Positions 16,683 to 26,195 of a DNA stretch of 45,856 nucleotides are shown one piece after another (position 1 is the first letter of the stretch; each line of letters opens with the position of its first letter). This DNA is from DATDCY01 sp964513745 (GTDB lineage Bacteria > JAUVQV01 > DATDCY01): contig CAZEOK010000007.1 of NCBI GenBank assembly GCA_964513745.1, positions 1-45,856 of the forward strand, in the 5' to 3' direction. The position numbers and the translations under genes are program-made. A model generated the notes under the pieces. That model did no database searches. It had not been told where the DNA came from and worked only from the letters and a program-made list of their open reading frames with translations.

Positions 16683-18083
16683 ATGTCGGGAATGTTCAAC
16701 AGAAAGGTCAGGCGCATCCACTTCGTGGGCATCGGCGGGATCGGCATGAGCGGGATCGCCGAGGTGCTGTTGAACCTCGGCTACCACGTCAGCGGCTCGG
16801 ATCTCGCGGCGAACCCGGTCACCGAGCGCCTGCGCGTGCTCGGCGGGCGCATCGCCGCCGGCCACGACTCCGCCAATGTCCAGGAGGCCCAGGTCGTCGT
16901 CATCTCCTCCGCGGTCCGCCCGGACAACCCCGAGGTGCTCGAGGCGCACCGCCTGCAGATCCCGGTGATACCGCGGGCGGAGATGCTCGCCGAGCTGATG
17001 CGCATGAAGTACGGGATCGCCATCGCCGGGGCGCATGGCAAGACAACGACAACCTCGCTGGTGGCGACGATTCTCGCCGCCGCCGACCTCGACCCGACCG
17101 CGGTCATCGGCGGACGCCTCGATGCCTTTGGTTCGAACGCGCGGCTGGGCCAGGGCGAATTCCTCGTGGCCGAAGCCGACGAGAGCGACGGGAGCTTTCT
17201 GTCGCTGAGCCCGACTTGGGCGGTGATCACGACGGTCGACCGCGAGCATCTCGACTACTGGCCGGACCTGGAGCGCATCCGCGAGGCCTTCGCGGCGTTC
17301 GCGAACAAGGTGCCTTTCTACGGTGCCGTATTCCTGGGCGTGGACGACCCGGGCGTGCGCGAGATCCTTCCGAAGGTGAGAAAGCGCGTGATCACCTACG
17401 GCCTCGGGGTCGCGGCCGACGTGCGCGGCAGCGACCCGGTCTACGAAGGTGCCGACTCGGCGTGCACGGTGCACGCGGCGGGCCGCGAACTGGGGCGCCT
17501 GCGGGTGCCGATCCCGGGCGCCCACAATCTTTCGAACGCGCTTGCCGCCGTAGCCGTGGCGCTCGAGCTCGATCTCTCCCCCGAGACGATCTTCAGCGCC
17601 CTTGCCACGTTCCGCAACGCCCACCGGCGCTTCGAACAGCGCGGCGAGCGTGGCGGCGTCCTCGTGGTCGACGACTACGCCCACCACCCGACGGAAATCC
17701 GCGCCACGCTGGCTGCCGCCCGACGCGGTTTCGCCCGGCGGATCGTGGTCGCCTTCCAGCCGCACCGCTACTCCCGCACTCGCGACCTGGAGGCGGAGTT
17801 CCTCGGGGCGTTCGACGACGCGGATCTCGTCTACGTGACCGGAATCTACGCCGCAGGGGAGGAGCCGATCCCCGGTGTCAGCGGCGAGCGCCTCGCGGGA
17901 TTGCTCGGCGGGCGCGCCAAACCAAAAATACGCTTTGTCCCCGACAAGGGGCAGTTGCCGGCGGCGCTGGCGGTCGAGGTCCGTCCCGGCGATCTGGTCC
18001 TCACGCTCGGGGCCGGTGACGTCTGGAAAGCGGGCGACGGGCTGCTGAATATCCTGGGGGAGGCCGATGGCAACGGCGACTGA
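16683..18083 (+). CDS. murC: UDP-MurNAc:L-alanine ligase
   Basis: First amino-acid ligase of the stem peptide. A GIGGIGMSG nucleotide-binding start is at residues 16-24, ATP-binding GAHGKTTTTS follows near 118, then EADESDGSFL and the C-terminal VDDYAHHPTEI motif specific to MurC. Length 466 aa is typical. The ATG at 16683 has AGAGGG in front; an internal ATG at 16692 is less likely. It overlaps murB by 17 bp. Confidence 0.97.
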   Translation: MSGMFNRKVRRIHFVGIGGIGMSGIAEVLLNLGYHVSGSDLAANPVTERLRVLGGRIAAGHDSANVQEAQVVVISSAVRPDNPEVLEAHRLQIPVIPRAEMLAELMRMKYGIAIAGAHGKTTTTSLVATILAAADLDPTAVIGGRLDAFGSNARLGQGEFLVAEADESDGSFLSLSPTWAVITTVDREHLDYWPDLERIREAFAAFANKVPFYGAVFLGVDDPGVREILPKVRKRVITYGLGVAADVRGSDPVYEGADSACTVHAAGRELGRLRVPIPGAHNLSNALAAVAVALELDLSPETIFSALATFRNAHRRFEQRGERGGVLVVDDYAHHPTEIRATLAAARRGFARRIVVAFQPHRYSRTRDLEAEFLGAFDDADLVYVTGIYAAGEEPIPGVSGERLAGLLGGRAKPKIRFVPDKGQLPAALAVEVRPGDLVLTLGAGDVWKAGDGLLNILGEADGNGD

Positions 18084-19011
18084 GCGGCTCGAGGGCCTCT
18101 TCCGCCCGGCGGTGCGAGGACGCCTGTTCCCGGGCGAGTCGCTGCGCGCCCATACCTCGTTCCGCGTTGGCGGGCTGGCCGACCTGCTCTTTTTCCCGGT
18201 GGACCCGAACGATCTGCGGGCCGGTCTGCGTCTTGCCGCCGCCCACGGCCTTCCTGTGCTTGTCATGGGACGTGGAACGAACCTGCTCGTGCGCGACGGC
18301 GGGGTCCGCGGGCTTGTCGTGAACCTCGGCGATCTCAACCGCATCGAGGGAGGGGAGATCCCCCACCAGGCGGCGGCGGGAACCCTGGTCGAGCTCACCG
18401 CGCTCGGAGGAACGCCGCTCTCGCGAGTCATCAACTTTGCGGTGCGGCCCGGGTTGTCGGGATTGGAGTGGGCCTCCGGCATCCCGGGGAGCGTCGGCGG
18501 CGCGATCGCGATGAACGCCGGTGCCCACGGACACAGCATGGGAGAGCGGGTTCGCTGGGTGGAGCTCGTGGACGCCGCGGGCGGCGAGGAACGGGTGCCG
18601 GCCTCGGAGATCGCTTTCGCCTATCGCAGCACGCGTTTTCCGCGGCCGGGCTTCGTGGTGGCAGCCGGGTTGGGACTTGTCGTCCGAACCGAGCAGGAGG
18701 TGCTTGCGGAGACCAAGCGCTGCCTCGAGGAGCACAAGCGCCGGTTGCCGTTCGGCTGGGCGAACGCTGGGTCGGTCTTCAAGAATCCACCGGGTGATTT
18801 CGCAGGGCGGCTGATCGAGGCGGCAGGGCTCAAGGGCGCGCGGGTCGGCGGAGCGGAAGTTTCGGTCAAGCATGCGAATGTCATCGTGAACCTCGGGCAG
18901 GCCACGGCGGCGGACATCCTCGGGTTGATGGACACGATCGTCGCCCGTGTGCAGCGGGAGTTCGGAGTGCAGCTCGAGCCGGAGATCCAGGTCGTCGGCG
19001 AGGACCAGTGA
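18067..19011 (+). CDS. murB: UDP-N-acetylenolpyruvoylglucosamine reductase
   Basis: FAD-dependent reduction of enolpyruvyl-UDP-GlcNAc to UDP-MurNAc. The flavin-binding part includes HTSFRVGGLADLL and GRGTNLLVRDGG. The substrate part has ASGIPGSVGGAIAMNAGA, AYRSTRF, and AGSVFKNPPGDFAGRLIE, whose Ser donates the proton. EPEIQVVGE ends the protein. The 314-aa length and the NAGSVFKNP form suggest the shorter type II MurB. It overlaps murC by 17 bp. Confidence 0.96.
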   Translation: MATATERLEGLFRPAVRGRLFPGESLRAHTSFRVGGLADLLFFPVDPNDLRAGLRLAAAHGLPVLVMGRGTNLLVRDGGVRGLVVNLGDLNRIEGGEIPHQAAAGTLVELTALGGTPLSRVINFAVRPGLSGLEWASGIPGSVGGAIAMNAGAHGHSMGERVRWVELVDAAGGEERVPASEIAFAYRSTRFPRPGFVVAAGLGLVVRTEQEVLAETKRCLEEHKRRLPFGWANAGSVFKNPPGDFAGRLIEAAGLKGARVGGAEVSVKHANVIVNLGQATAADILGLMDTIVARVQREFGVQLEPEIQVVGEDQ

Positions 19012-19030
19012 GAGGCAGGTGGGGGGATCG

Positions 19031-19990
19031 ATGGGAGCTCGGGGTATGAAACAGCCGGTCGTGGGCGTGCTCATGGGCGGGCGTTCCGCCGAGCGTGAAG
19101 TCTCGTTGCGGACCGGGGCGGCGATCCTCGCCGCGCTGCGCCGACTCGGACACCAGGCGGCAGGCATCGATGCCGGGCATGACCTGCCGCAGGCCCTGGC
19201 CCACCACAAGGTGGGTGTGGCCTTCATCGCCCTGCACGGGCGGGGCGGGGAGGACGGCACGGTACAGGGGCTGCTGGAGTGCCTGGGAATTCCCTACACC
19301 GGTTCCGGCGTGCTCGCGAGCGCGCTGGCAATGGACAAGAAGCAGAGCAAGTTAATCTTCCGCGCGCACGGGTTGCCGACCCCGGACTTCGAGGTGCTCT
19401 GCAAGGGCGTTCGGGGAGCTTGGCCGCTCGAACGGCTCGAGCCCCCGCTCGTGATCAAGCCGATGTGCGAGGGATCGACGGTCGGGATGAGCGTCGTGCT
19501 CGAGCGCGGTGCGCTGGGGCGCGCTCTGAAGAAGGCCTTCCGCTACGACCCGGAGGCACTCGTCGAGGTCTTTGTCCCCGGGCGCGACCTGACCGTGGGC
19601 GTGATCGGCAGACAGGCGCTCGCCGTGGTGGAGATGAGGCCGCGCGGCGGTTTCTACAGCTACCGCGCCAAGTACAAGCAGGGAGAGACCGAATATCTCG
19701 TCCCGGCGCCGCTGACCTGCCGGCAGACAGCGCGCACGCGTGAGCTGGCGCTGGCTGCGCATCGCGCGCTCGGCTGCCGGGGCGCCAGCCGGGTCGACTT
19801 CCGGCTGGACGAGCGCGGGCGCCCGCTGCTGCTCGAGGTGAACACGATCCCGGGCATGACCGATACCAGCTTGCTGCCCAAGTCAGCCGGGGCGGCAGGC
19901 ATCGGCTTCGACGAGCTCGTCGAGCGCATTCTGTCCGACGCGCGGCTCGACGTCTCGCGACAGTGTCCGGAGGCTGGGGGGAAGTCGTGA
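19031..19990 (+). CDS. ddl: D-alanine--D-alanine ligase
   Basis: ATP-grasp ligase that makes the D-Ala-D-Ala dipeptide used by MurF. VGVLMGGRSAEREVSLRTG opens the N-terminal domain, FIALHGRGGEDGTVQG and YTGSGVLASALAMDK follow, then VIKPMCEGSTVGMS in the ATP-grasp domain and LLEVNTIPGMT with the Mg-binding Glu and Asn. The 319-aa length is normal. ATG 19031 was chosen because of GGTGGGGGG upstream; ATG 19046 would remove five residues. The stop overlaps the ftsQ GTG (GTGA). Confidence 0.96.
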   Translation: MGARGMKQPVVGVLMGGRSAEREVSLRTGAAILAALRRLGHQAAGIDAGHDLPQALAHHKVGVAFIALHGRGGEDGTVQGLLECLGIPYTGSGVLASALAMDKKQSKLIFRAHGLPTPDFEVLCKGVRGAWPLERLEPPLVIKPMCEGSTVGMSVVLERGALGRALKKAFRYDPEALVEVFVPGRDLTVGVIGRQALAVVEMRPRGGFYSYRAKYKQGETEYLVPAPLTCRQTARTRELALAAHRALGCRGASRVDFRLDERGRPLLLEVNTIPGMTDTSLLPKSAGAAGIGFDELVERILSDARLDVSRQCPEAGGKS

Positions 19991-20940
19991 AAAGCTATTA
20001 TCGCCCTGATTTCGCCGCGCACCAGGCGCCCTACCATCGCGCACAGCGGCGTCGCCGGCTTCTGGCCGTGGCGCGCCGAGGCGGCGCGATTGCCCTGCTT
20101 GCCGCGATGATCGGCCTCGGCACAGCTGGCTGGGTCGCACTCGGTCCCGGTTGGGTGCGCGCGCGCCTGTCCTCCCTGCGGTTGTTCCGCATCGAGACCC
20201 TGGAGGTCCGCGGTAACCAGGCCGTGTCGAACGCCGAGGTGCTCACGGCCGCGGGCCTGCGCACGGGGGAGAGCCTGCTCGGTCTGGATCTGGCCGCCGC
20301 GCGCGTCCGGCTCGTCTCTCACCCGCGGGTGCGTGATGCGAGTCTGCGCCTGCCGGGAACGATTATCGTCGAGGTCGCCGAGCGGGTGCCTTGCGTCATC
20401 GTGCGAACCGACCGTGACTATTTCGTCGATGCCGAAGGGGTGGTCGTCGCGCCAGCCGGGCCGGAATCCCGCGGCAACCTGCCGGTGCTCACGGGGGTCG
20501 AGGCAACGGCCGGCGCGGTCACGGAGCGCGGGGCGGCGAGCCTTGCAGCGGGGATCGAACTTGTCGTCGCGATCCGCGAGGTGGGTTTCCCGGCGCTCTC
20601 GGCCGTCGATCACATCGATCTCGCTGACCCGGACGACGCCGTGATCGTTCCGGTATCCGGCCGTCCACTGGTTCACGCCGGCAGGCGGGACGTGGTCGGC
20701 CGCCTGCGCCGCTGGCGAATGGTGGCGCCCGACATGGCGCAGCGATGGCCGGAACTGGAGTACGTCGACCTGCGCGCCGAGGGTCAGGTGGTGGCGCTGC
20801 CTGCTGCTCCAGCCGAAGTCCCGCCGACGGCTGCGGGCCGCGACGGCAAGGCGGGTGCGCGTTTGCCGGTTGCTCGCCCGCAGGGGCCGGGCACGGGTGG
20901 CGGAGCGGGCAGCGTCAAGGCGGGGGGTGGACATGCCTAA
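19987..20940 (+). CDS. ftsQ: cell division protein FtsQ
   Basis: Bitopic divisome scaffold. A basic cytoplasmic tail of about 28 residues is followed by one membrane helix (roughly 29-50), then a POTRA domain beginning LFRIETLEVRGNQAVSN and a FtsQ/DivIB beta-domain (YFVDAEGVVV, LPVLTGV, VDLRAEGQVVALP). The GTG at 19987 is taken because it overlaps the ddl stop, has GGGGGGAAG upstream, and starts with KSYYRPDF. The last ~45 residues are Pro/Ala/Gly-rich and not part of the fold. The stop overlaps ftsA by 8 bp. Confidence 0.92.
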   Translation: MKSYYRPDFAAHQAPYHRAQRRRRLLAVARRGGAIALLAAMIGLGTAGWVALGPGWVRARLSSLRLFRIETLEVRGNQAVSNAEVLTAAGLRTGESLLGLDLAAARVRLVSHPRVRDASLRLPGTIIVEVAERVPCVIVRTDRDYFVDAEGVVVAPAGPESRGNLPVLTGVEATAGAVTERGAASLAAGIELVVAIREVGFPALSAVDHIDLADPDDAVIVPVSGRPLVHAGRRDVVGRLRRWRMVAPDMAQRWPELEYVDLRAEGQVVALPAAPAEVPPTAAGRDGKAGARLPVARPQGPGTGGGAGSVKAGGGHA

Positions 20941-22165
20941 GAGCGAGAACCGCGTCGTCGGCCTGGACATCGGGACGACCAAGATCCTGGCGGTTGTCGG
21001 GGAGATAACCGACAAGGGCCTGGACATCGTCGGCATCGGGACGAGCCCCTCGCGCGGGATGCGCAAGGGCGTCGTCGCCGACATCGACTCGACCGTCGAG
21101 TCGATAAAAAAAGCCGTCGAGGAGGCCGAGCTGATGTCCGGCAGCGAGATCAACGCGGTCATCGCCGGCATCGCCGGGAGTCACATCAAGGGCTTCAACT
21201 CCCGCGGCGTCATCGCGATCAGGGACCGGGAGGTTTCCAACGGCGACATCGAGCGGGTGATCGACGCGGCCAAGGCCGTCGCGATCCCGATGGACCGCGA
21301 AGTGCTCCACGTGCTGCCGCAGCAGTTCGTGATCGACGAGCAGGACGGCATCAAGAAGCCGCTCGGAATGTCGGGCGTGCGTATGGAGGCGGAGGTGCAC
21401 ATCGTGACCGGGGCGGTGACCTCGGCCCAGAACATCATCAAGAGCTGCAACCGCGCCGGCCTCGAGGTTCGCGACCTCGTGCTGCAGCAGCTGGCCTCGT
21501 CGTACGCCGCGCTCACCGAGGAGGAAAAGAGCCTCGGCGTGGCGCTGATCGACATCGGCGGCGGCACCACGGACATCGCCGTGTTCCACCAGGGAAGCAT
21601 CTGGCACTCGTCGGTCATCCCCCTCGGTGGCAACCACGTCACCAACGACATCTCCGTAGGCTTGCGGACGGCCCCGAACGAGGCCGAGAAGATCAAGCGC
21701 AAGTACGGCTGCGCGATGGCCTCGATGGTCCGGCCCGAGGAGAGCATCGAAGTGCCCTCGGTCGGCGGGCGCGAGCCGCGGACGCTTTCGCGCATGGTCC
21801 TCGCCGAAATCGTGCAGCCGCGGATCGAGGAGATCCTCGAGCTGGCCAAGCACGAGATCGAGAAGTCCGGGTTCCTCGAGATGATCCCCTCGGGGGTCGT
21901 CGTCACCGGGGGGTCGGTGATCCTGGACGGTCTGCCGGAGCTGGCGGACCAGATTTTCGACCTGCCGGTGCGCCGCGGCACGCCTCACAACGTCGGCGGG
22001 ATGGTGACCGTCATCGACAGCCCGGTGTACACGACCGGCGTCGGGCTCGTCCTCTACGGCATGCACCACCAGGACAGCGCGCGCTTCGGGCCGCGCTCGG
22101 GCAGCAAGGGTGTCGCCGGCCGCCTCGCGCAGCGGGTGCGCGAGTGGTTCGGCGGTTATTTCTAG
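20933..22165 (+). CDS. ftsA: cell division protein FtsA
   Basis: Actin-like ATPase that tethers FtsZ to the inner membrane. The phosphate-1 motif VGLDIGTTKI is at residues 9-18, the phosphate-2 motif is IDIGGGTTDIAVF, and VVTGGSVILDG is the adenosine motif. The C-terminus GRLAQRVREWFGGYF is the expected amphipathic membrane-targeting helix. Length 410 aa is normal. The start ATG lies inside the end of ftsQ. Confidence 0.97.
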   Translation: MPKSENRVVGLDIGTTKILAVVGEITDKGLDIVGIGTSPSRGMRKGVVADIDSTVESIKKAVEEAELMSGSEINAVIAGIAGSHIKGFNSRGVIAIRDREVSNGDIERVIDAAKAVAIPMDREVLHVLPQQFVIDEQDGIKKPLGMSGVRMEAEVHIVTGAVTSAQNIIKSCNRAGLEVRDLVLQQLASSYAALTEEEKSLGVALIDIGGGTTDIAVFHQGSIWHSSVIPLGGNHVTNDISVGLRTAPNEAEKIKRKYGCAMASMVRPEESIEVPSVGGREPRTLSRMVLAEIVQPRIEEILELAKHEIEKSGFLEMIPSGVVVTGGSVILDGLPELADQIFDLPVRRGTPHNVGGMVTVIDSPVYTTGVGLVLYGMHHQDSARFGPRSGSKGVAGRLAQRVREWFGGYF

Positions 22166-22208
22166 ACGGTTTCTCGACGGGTCAACGACGGAGAGAGGGA
22201 GGACGGCG

Positions 22209-23399
22209 ATGGGATTCGAGATTCTGGACGATGTCCGCGAAGGCGGGCGGATGCACTTCGAGATCGAGGAGGACATGATGCTGGGGGCGGACATCAGGGT
22301 CATCGGGGTCGGCGGCGGCGGCGGCAACGCGGTCAACTCGATGGTCAGCGCCGGTATCGAGGGGGTGAAGTTCATCGCTGCCAACACCGATCTGCAGGCC
22401 TTGGCGACCTCGCTCGCCACGAGCAAGCTCCAGATCGGCTCGAAGCTGACCAAGGGGCTGGGCGCCGGCGCCAATCCCGAAGTCGGGCGCAAGGCCGCCA
22501 ACGAGGACTCCACGCGCATCGCCGAGGCGATCCAGGGAACCGACCTGCTGTTCATCACAGCCGGTCTCGGCGGCGGCACCGGCACCGGCGCCGCGCCGGT
22601 CATCGCGAACATCGCCAAGGAGATGGGGATCCTCACCGTCGGCGTCGTGACCAAGCCCTTCCCCTTCGAGGGGCCGCGGCGGATGCGGCAGGCCGAGGAG
22701 GGACTGCGCGAGCTGAAAGACAACGTCGACACGCTGATCACGATCCCGAACCAGCGCTTGCTGGGCGTCATCGACCGCAAGACCACGTTGCTGGAATCCT
22801 TCCGGATGGCCGACGACATCCTGCGCCAGGCCGTGGCCGGCATCTCCGACCTGGTCACGATCCCCGGGCTGGTCAACGTGGACTTTGCCGATGTGCGCAC
22901 CATCATGTCGCGGATGGGCAGGGCCGTGATGGGCGTCGGCATGGCCCGGGGCGACAACCGCGCGGTCGAGGCGGCGCAGCGCGCGATCTCCTCCCCGCTG
23001 CTGGAGGACGGTTCCATCGACGGCGCGCAGGGTGTGCTGATCAACGTGACCTGCGGGCCGGACCTGGCGATGCAGGAGGTGAACGAGGCCGCGAACATCG
23101 TGCAGAAGGCCGTCGCCGAGGATGCGCAGGTCATCTGGGGCACGGTGATCAAGCCCGATCAGCAGGAGGACATCATGATCACCGTCATCGCCACGGGCTT
23201 CGAGCAGAAGGCAATGCCGCTACCGCGGCCGACGGTGCGGTCCGGGCGCACGGCGCCGGCTGCCACGAACTACGAGATACCGACGATCATCCGCCAGCAG
23301 GGCATGAAGAAAGCCGTCGGCATGGACTTCATGCACGACACTGACATCGACATGCCGGACCTCGACGTGCCGACGTTCCTGCGGAGGCAGGCTGACTAG
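22209..23399 (+). CDS. ftsZ: cell division protein FtsZ
   Basis: Tubulin-like GTPase forming the Z-ring. The GTP-binding loop GVGGGGGNAVNSM is followed by the tubulin signature GGGTGTGAAPVIA and the NVDFADVRTIM T7-loop region that completes the partner's active site. A short linker leads to the C-terminal peptide DLDVPTFLRRQAD, which binds FtsA and other partners. Length 396 aa is normal. ATG 22209 follows GAGAGAGGGAGG; the N-terminus carries about 25 residues before the fold. GGAGG inside the last codons (23383-23387) may serve as ribosome-binding site for the next gene. Confidence 0.97.
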   Translation: MGFEILDDVREGGRMHFEIEEDMMLGADIRVIGVGGGGGNAVNSMVSAGIEGVKFIAANTDLQALATSLATSKLQIGSKLTKGLGAGANPEVGRKAANEDSTRIAEAIQGTDLLFITAGLGGGTGTGAAPVIANIAKEMGILTVGVVTKPFPFEGPRRMRQAEEGLRELKDNVDTLITIPNQRLLGVIDRKTTLLESFRMADDILRQAVAGISDLVTIPGLVNVDFADVRTIMSRMGRAVMGVGMARGDNRAVEAAQRAISSPLLEDGSIDGAQGVLINVTCGPDLAMQEVNEAANIVQKAVAEDAQVIWGTVIKPDQQEDIMITVIATGFEQKAMPLPRPTVRSGRTAPAATNYEIPTIIRQQGMKKAVGMDFMHDTDIDMPDLDVPTFLRRQAD

Positions 23400-23511
23400 A
23401 CCAGCCCGCAGGCCGAGTGCCGGACAGCCCCGCGAGCGCGGTTGGCTGCCACCCCGCCACGGCGGCGAGGTCAGGGTTGCCCTCGCGTACCCCGGTCCCT
23501 ACCGGGCGGGA

Positions 23512-25062
23512 ATGTCGTCGCTCGGATTTCAAGCCGTGCTGCACGGTTTTGCCACGCTCCCCGGCGTCATCGCCGAACGAGCCTTTGTCGCCGACGGGGG
23601 CGGGTCACTGCAGGTGCTGGACGCCGGATTCGCCCCAGGCGAAGCCGACCTGCTCGCTTTCTCGATCTGTGGCGAGAACGACTACGAGAATCTGCTGCGT
23701 GCGCTCACGCTCGCCGGATTGCCGTTGCGGGCCGACGACCGCGGGCCGGGATCCCCGCTCGTTGTCGCCGGCGGCATCGCCCCGACGCTGAATCCCGAGC
23801 CGATCGCTCCGTTCGTCGACGTCGTGGCGATCGGCGAGGGGGAGGAGCTGCTGGCGCCGCTTGTCGACGCCGTGCGTGGACGCCCGGAGCGCGGGGAGTC
23901 GCTCGAACGCCTGGCCGGCGCACCCGGCATCTACATCCCTTCCCGCTACGAGCCGCGCTACGCCTCGGACGGGACCCTCGCCGCATTCGAACCGAAAGGG
24001 TGCGCCCCCGCGCGCGTCGCGCGCGCCGCGGTCCGCGACCTGGACGCCTGGCCGACGTTCGGCCGCACCGTCGCACCCGGCAGCGAATTCGAAAAGCTCT
24101 GCCTCGTCGAAGTCTCACGCGGCTGCGGGCGCGGTTGCCGCTTCTGCGCCGCCGGGCACGTCGTGCGGCCGCTGCGCCACCGCTCCCTCGACGCGCTGCG
24201 CCGCGCCATCGCCGCGACGTCCGGCCTGCAGCGACGTGTCGGGCTGCTCGGTGCCGCGGTCGCCGACCACCCCGACCTCACCGTCCTCGGCCGCGAGTTG
24301 CTTGCCGCCGGCCGCGGCTTCTCGCTGTCGTCGCTGCGACTCGACCGCGTCGACGCAGAACTGCTCGACCTGCTCGCCGCCGGCGGCACGCGTACCGCGA
24401 CATTTGCCCCGGAGACCGGCAGCGAGCGGCTGCGTCGTGTCGCGGGCAAGCGAATCACCGACGAGCAGATCCTCGAAGCGTCGGGACGCGCGGCAGCGGC
24501 CGGACTGCGGCAGATCAAGCTCTATTTCATGCTCGGGCTGCCAACCGAGACAGCGGGCGATCGCGCGGCGATTCCCGACCTGGTGCGGCGCATCCGCGAG
24601 CGCACGCTTGCGGGCCGGCGCGAGAAATGCGACCTGGTCCGCATCTCGGTCACGCTCGGCGGCTTCGTGCCCAAGGCCTGGACACCATTCCAATGGCATC
24701 CGTTCGCCGGTATCCGCGCGCTCAAGGAGGCCCAGTCCGGGGTCGTCCGTGAGTTGCGCAGGATTCCGAACGTCACCGTGACGCACGACGTGCCGAAATG
24801 GTCCTACATTCAGGCGTTGCTTTCTCTGGGTGACCGGCGCGTCGCCGATATTCTCGAGGCTGCCGTTGTCGCTGGAGACTGGCAAAAGACGCTGCGCGAG
24901 GCGGCGGTCGACCCGGACTTCTTCGTGCTGCGCGAAAAGGGACGAGACGAACTGCTGCCCTGGGATTTCATCGACACGGGCTTGAGCAGATCCGGGCTGC
25001 GGGCACAATACGAAAAGGCGCTCGAGGGTGTGATCCCTGCGCCTGCGAGCGGGGGCGCATGA
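23512..25062 (+). CDS. radical SAM protein of unknown function, downstream of ftsZ
   Basis: The radical SAM cluster motif C-x3-C-x2-C is at residues 205-212 counted from ATG 23512 (SRGCGRGCRFC). An N-terminal part of about 180 residues looks like the cobalamin-binding-like fold seen in related proteins (DLLAFSICGENDYEN, VVAGGIAPTLNPEPIAPFVD). The substrate is unknown. The first canonical start, ATG 23512, cuts into a conserved N-terminal stretch: the upstream frame encodes VRVALAYPGPYRAG and stays open back into ftsZ but contains no ATG, GTG or TTG. Rare CTG codons at 23446 or at 23392 (the latter with GGAGG four bases upstream) are possible true starts, as is an indel in the sequence. The stop overlaps the pgeF ATG. 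Confidence 0.85.
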   Translation: MSSLGFQAVLHGFATLPGVIAERAFVADGGGSLQVLDAGFAPGEADLLAFSICGENDYENLLRALTLAGLPLRADDRGPGSPLVVAGGIAPTLNPEPIAPFVDVVAIGEGEELLAPLVDAVRGRPERGESLERLAGAPGIYIPSRYEPRYASDGTLAAFEPKGCAPARVARAAVRDLDAWPTFGRTVAPGSEFEKLCLVEVSRGCGRGCRFCAAGHVVRPLRHRSLDALRRAIAATSGLQRRVGLLGAAVADHPDLTVLGRELLAAGRGFSLSSLRLDRVDAELLDLLAAGGTRTATFAPETGSERLRRVAGKRITDEQILEASGRAAAAGLRQIKLYFMLGLPTETAGDRAAIPDLVRRIRERTLAGRREKCDLVRISVTLGGFVPKAWTPFQWHPFAGIRALKEAQSGVVRELRRIPNVTVTHDVPKWSYIQALLSLGDRRVADILEAAVVAGDWQKTLREAAVDPDFFVLREKGRDELLPWDFIDTGLSRSGLRAQYEKALEGVIPAPASGGA

Positions 25063-25865
25063 GCGCGGGCACTGTCACTGAACACCGTCACGGCCCCCTG
25101 GCCTGGCTCGCAGCCGACCTGCTCGAGCGCCGCGGCATCCGCCACGGCTTCACGCTGCGCACGGGCGGGGCGAGCCGGAGCGCGTTCTCGAGCCTCAACT
25201 TCTCGTCGCGCGAGGGCGACACAACAGAGCGGGTGCTTGAGAACTGGCGGCGTCTGGAGAAGGCGGCGGCGCTCCCTGCGCGAGGGTGGGCGCTGCTCTC
25301 GCAGGTGCACGGCGCGCGCGTCGAGCGCATCGCCGCCGGGGATGCGTGCTGCCACCACCGGCGCAACCATCCCGAGGCGGACGGCATGGCGACGAACAGG
25401 AAAGGCCTGGTCCTGGGCGTTCTGACCGCCGACTGCCTTCCCGTCGTTCTGGCGGTACCGGGAAGCCGGGCCGTCGCCATCGCGCACGCCGGCTGGCGCG
25501 GCACGCTCGAGGGAGTCGTCCAGATGACAGTGCGGGAATTGTGCTCGATCTCGGGCGCGCAACCGCGGGACGTTTCCGCTGCGATCGGCCCGTCGATCGG
25601 CCGCTGCTGCTATCAGGTCGGGGCCGAGGTGCGCGATGCTTTCCTCGTGCGCTGGGGCGCGGCGTACACCCGCCGTATCCTCGAGAAGGCCGACCCGTGG
25701 CGGCTCGATCTCCAGAGCGCCAACCTGATTCAGCTGCGCGAGTCCGGCGTGCCCTCGAGCAACGTAGCGACCGTCCACCTCTGCACCAACTGCCGCAAGG
25801 ACCTCTTCTTCAGTTACCGGCGCGACGCTCGCACCGGCCGGATGCTGAACTTCGTCGTGGCGTGA
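25059..25865 (+). CDS. pgeF: PgeF/YfiH-type multi-copper polyphenol oxidase-like protein
   Basis: YfiH/DUF152 family. Members have been described as purine nucleoside phosphorylase/adenosine deaminase and as an editing enzyme for cytoplasmic peptidoglycan precursors (removing wrongly inserted L-Ser), which would fit its place at the end of a murein cluster. The active-site triad is present: His84 in SQVHG, Cys126 in TADCLP and His143 in AHAGWRGTL. The C-terminal CTNCRKDLFFSYRRD is also conserved. Length is 268 aa. It overlaps the radical SAM gene by 4 bp and ends the run of + strand division genes. Confidence 0.93.
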   Translation: MSAGTVTEHRHGPLAWLAADLLERRGIRHGFTLRTGGASRSAFSSLNFSSREGDTTERVLENWRRLEKAAALPARGWALLSQVHGARVERIAAGDACCHHRRNHPEADGMATNRKGLVLGVLTADCLPVVLAVPGSRAVAIAHAGWRGTLEGVVQMTVRELCSISGAQPRDVSAAIGPSIGRCCYQVGAEVRDAFLVRWGAAYTRRILEKADPWRLDLQSANLIQLRESGVPSSNVATVHLCTNCRKDLFFSYRRDARTGRMLNFVVA

Positions 25866-26195
25866 CTGCCGGTCCGGGGGCGGGCTCACTGGCAGAAGAC
25901 TTCTCGTCACCGTGGGGCTGGGGGTCCTGACGTGGCGGTGGGTATCCGCGCGCTAGGCAGGCTAGCCGCAGGGGATCAACATCGTTCGGCTGCGTTTTCC
26001 TGTCGGGGCTGGATGCTGGATGCTCTTCGTTCTTGCCGAAAACGGGCGCTCAGGAGTAGTCTCAAGGCGTTCTCGGCCAGGTGCACTTGCCACTCCGCGG
26101 CGCCCGGAGTACCCGCGAGGAGATGAAGCGATCAACATCCTCCAAGCCGGCTTCGTGGATTACGAAAGGCATTGAAGCATGGATTGAGGTGAATC

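Noticed and set aside
20915..23152. 745-codon minus-strand open frame opposite ftsA and ftsZ
   Set aside because: Antisense shadow of two of the most conserved division genes.
25932..26126. 64-codon plus-strand frame in the gap after pgeF
   Set aside because: No ribosome-binding site, no recognisable domain and irregular composition; treated as non-coding.
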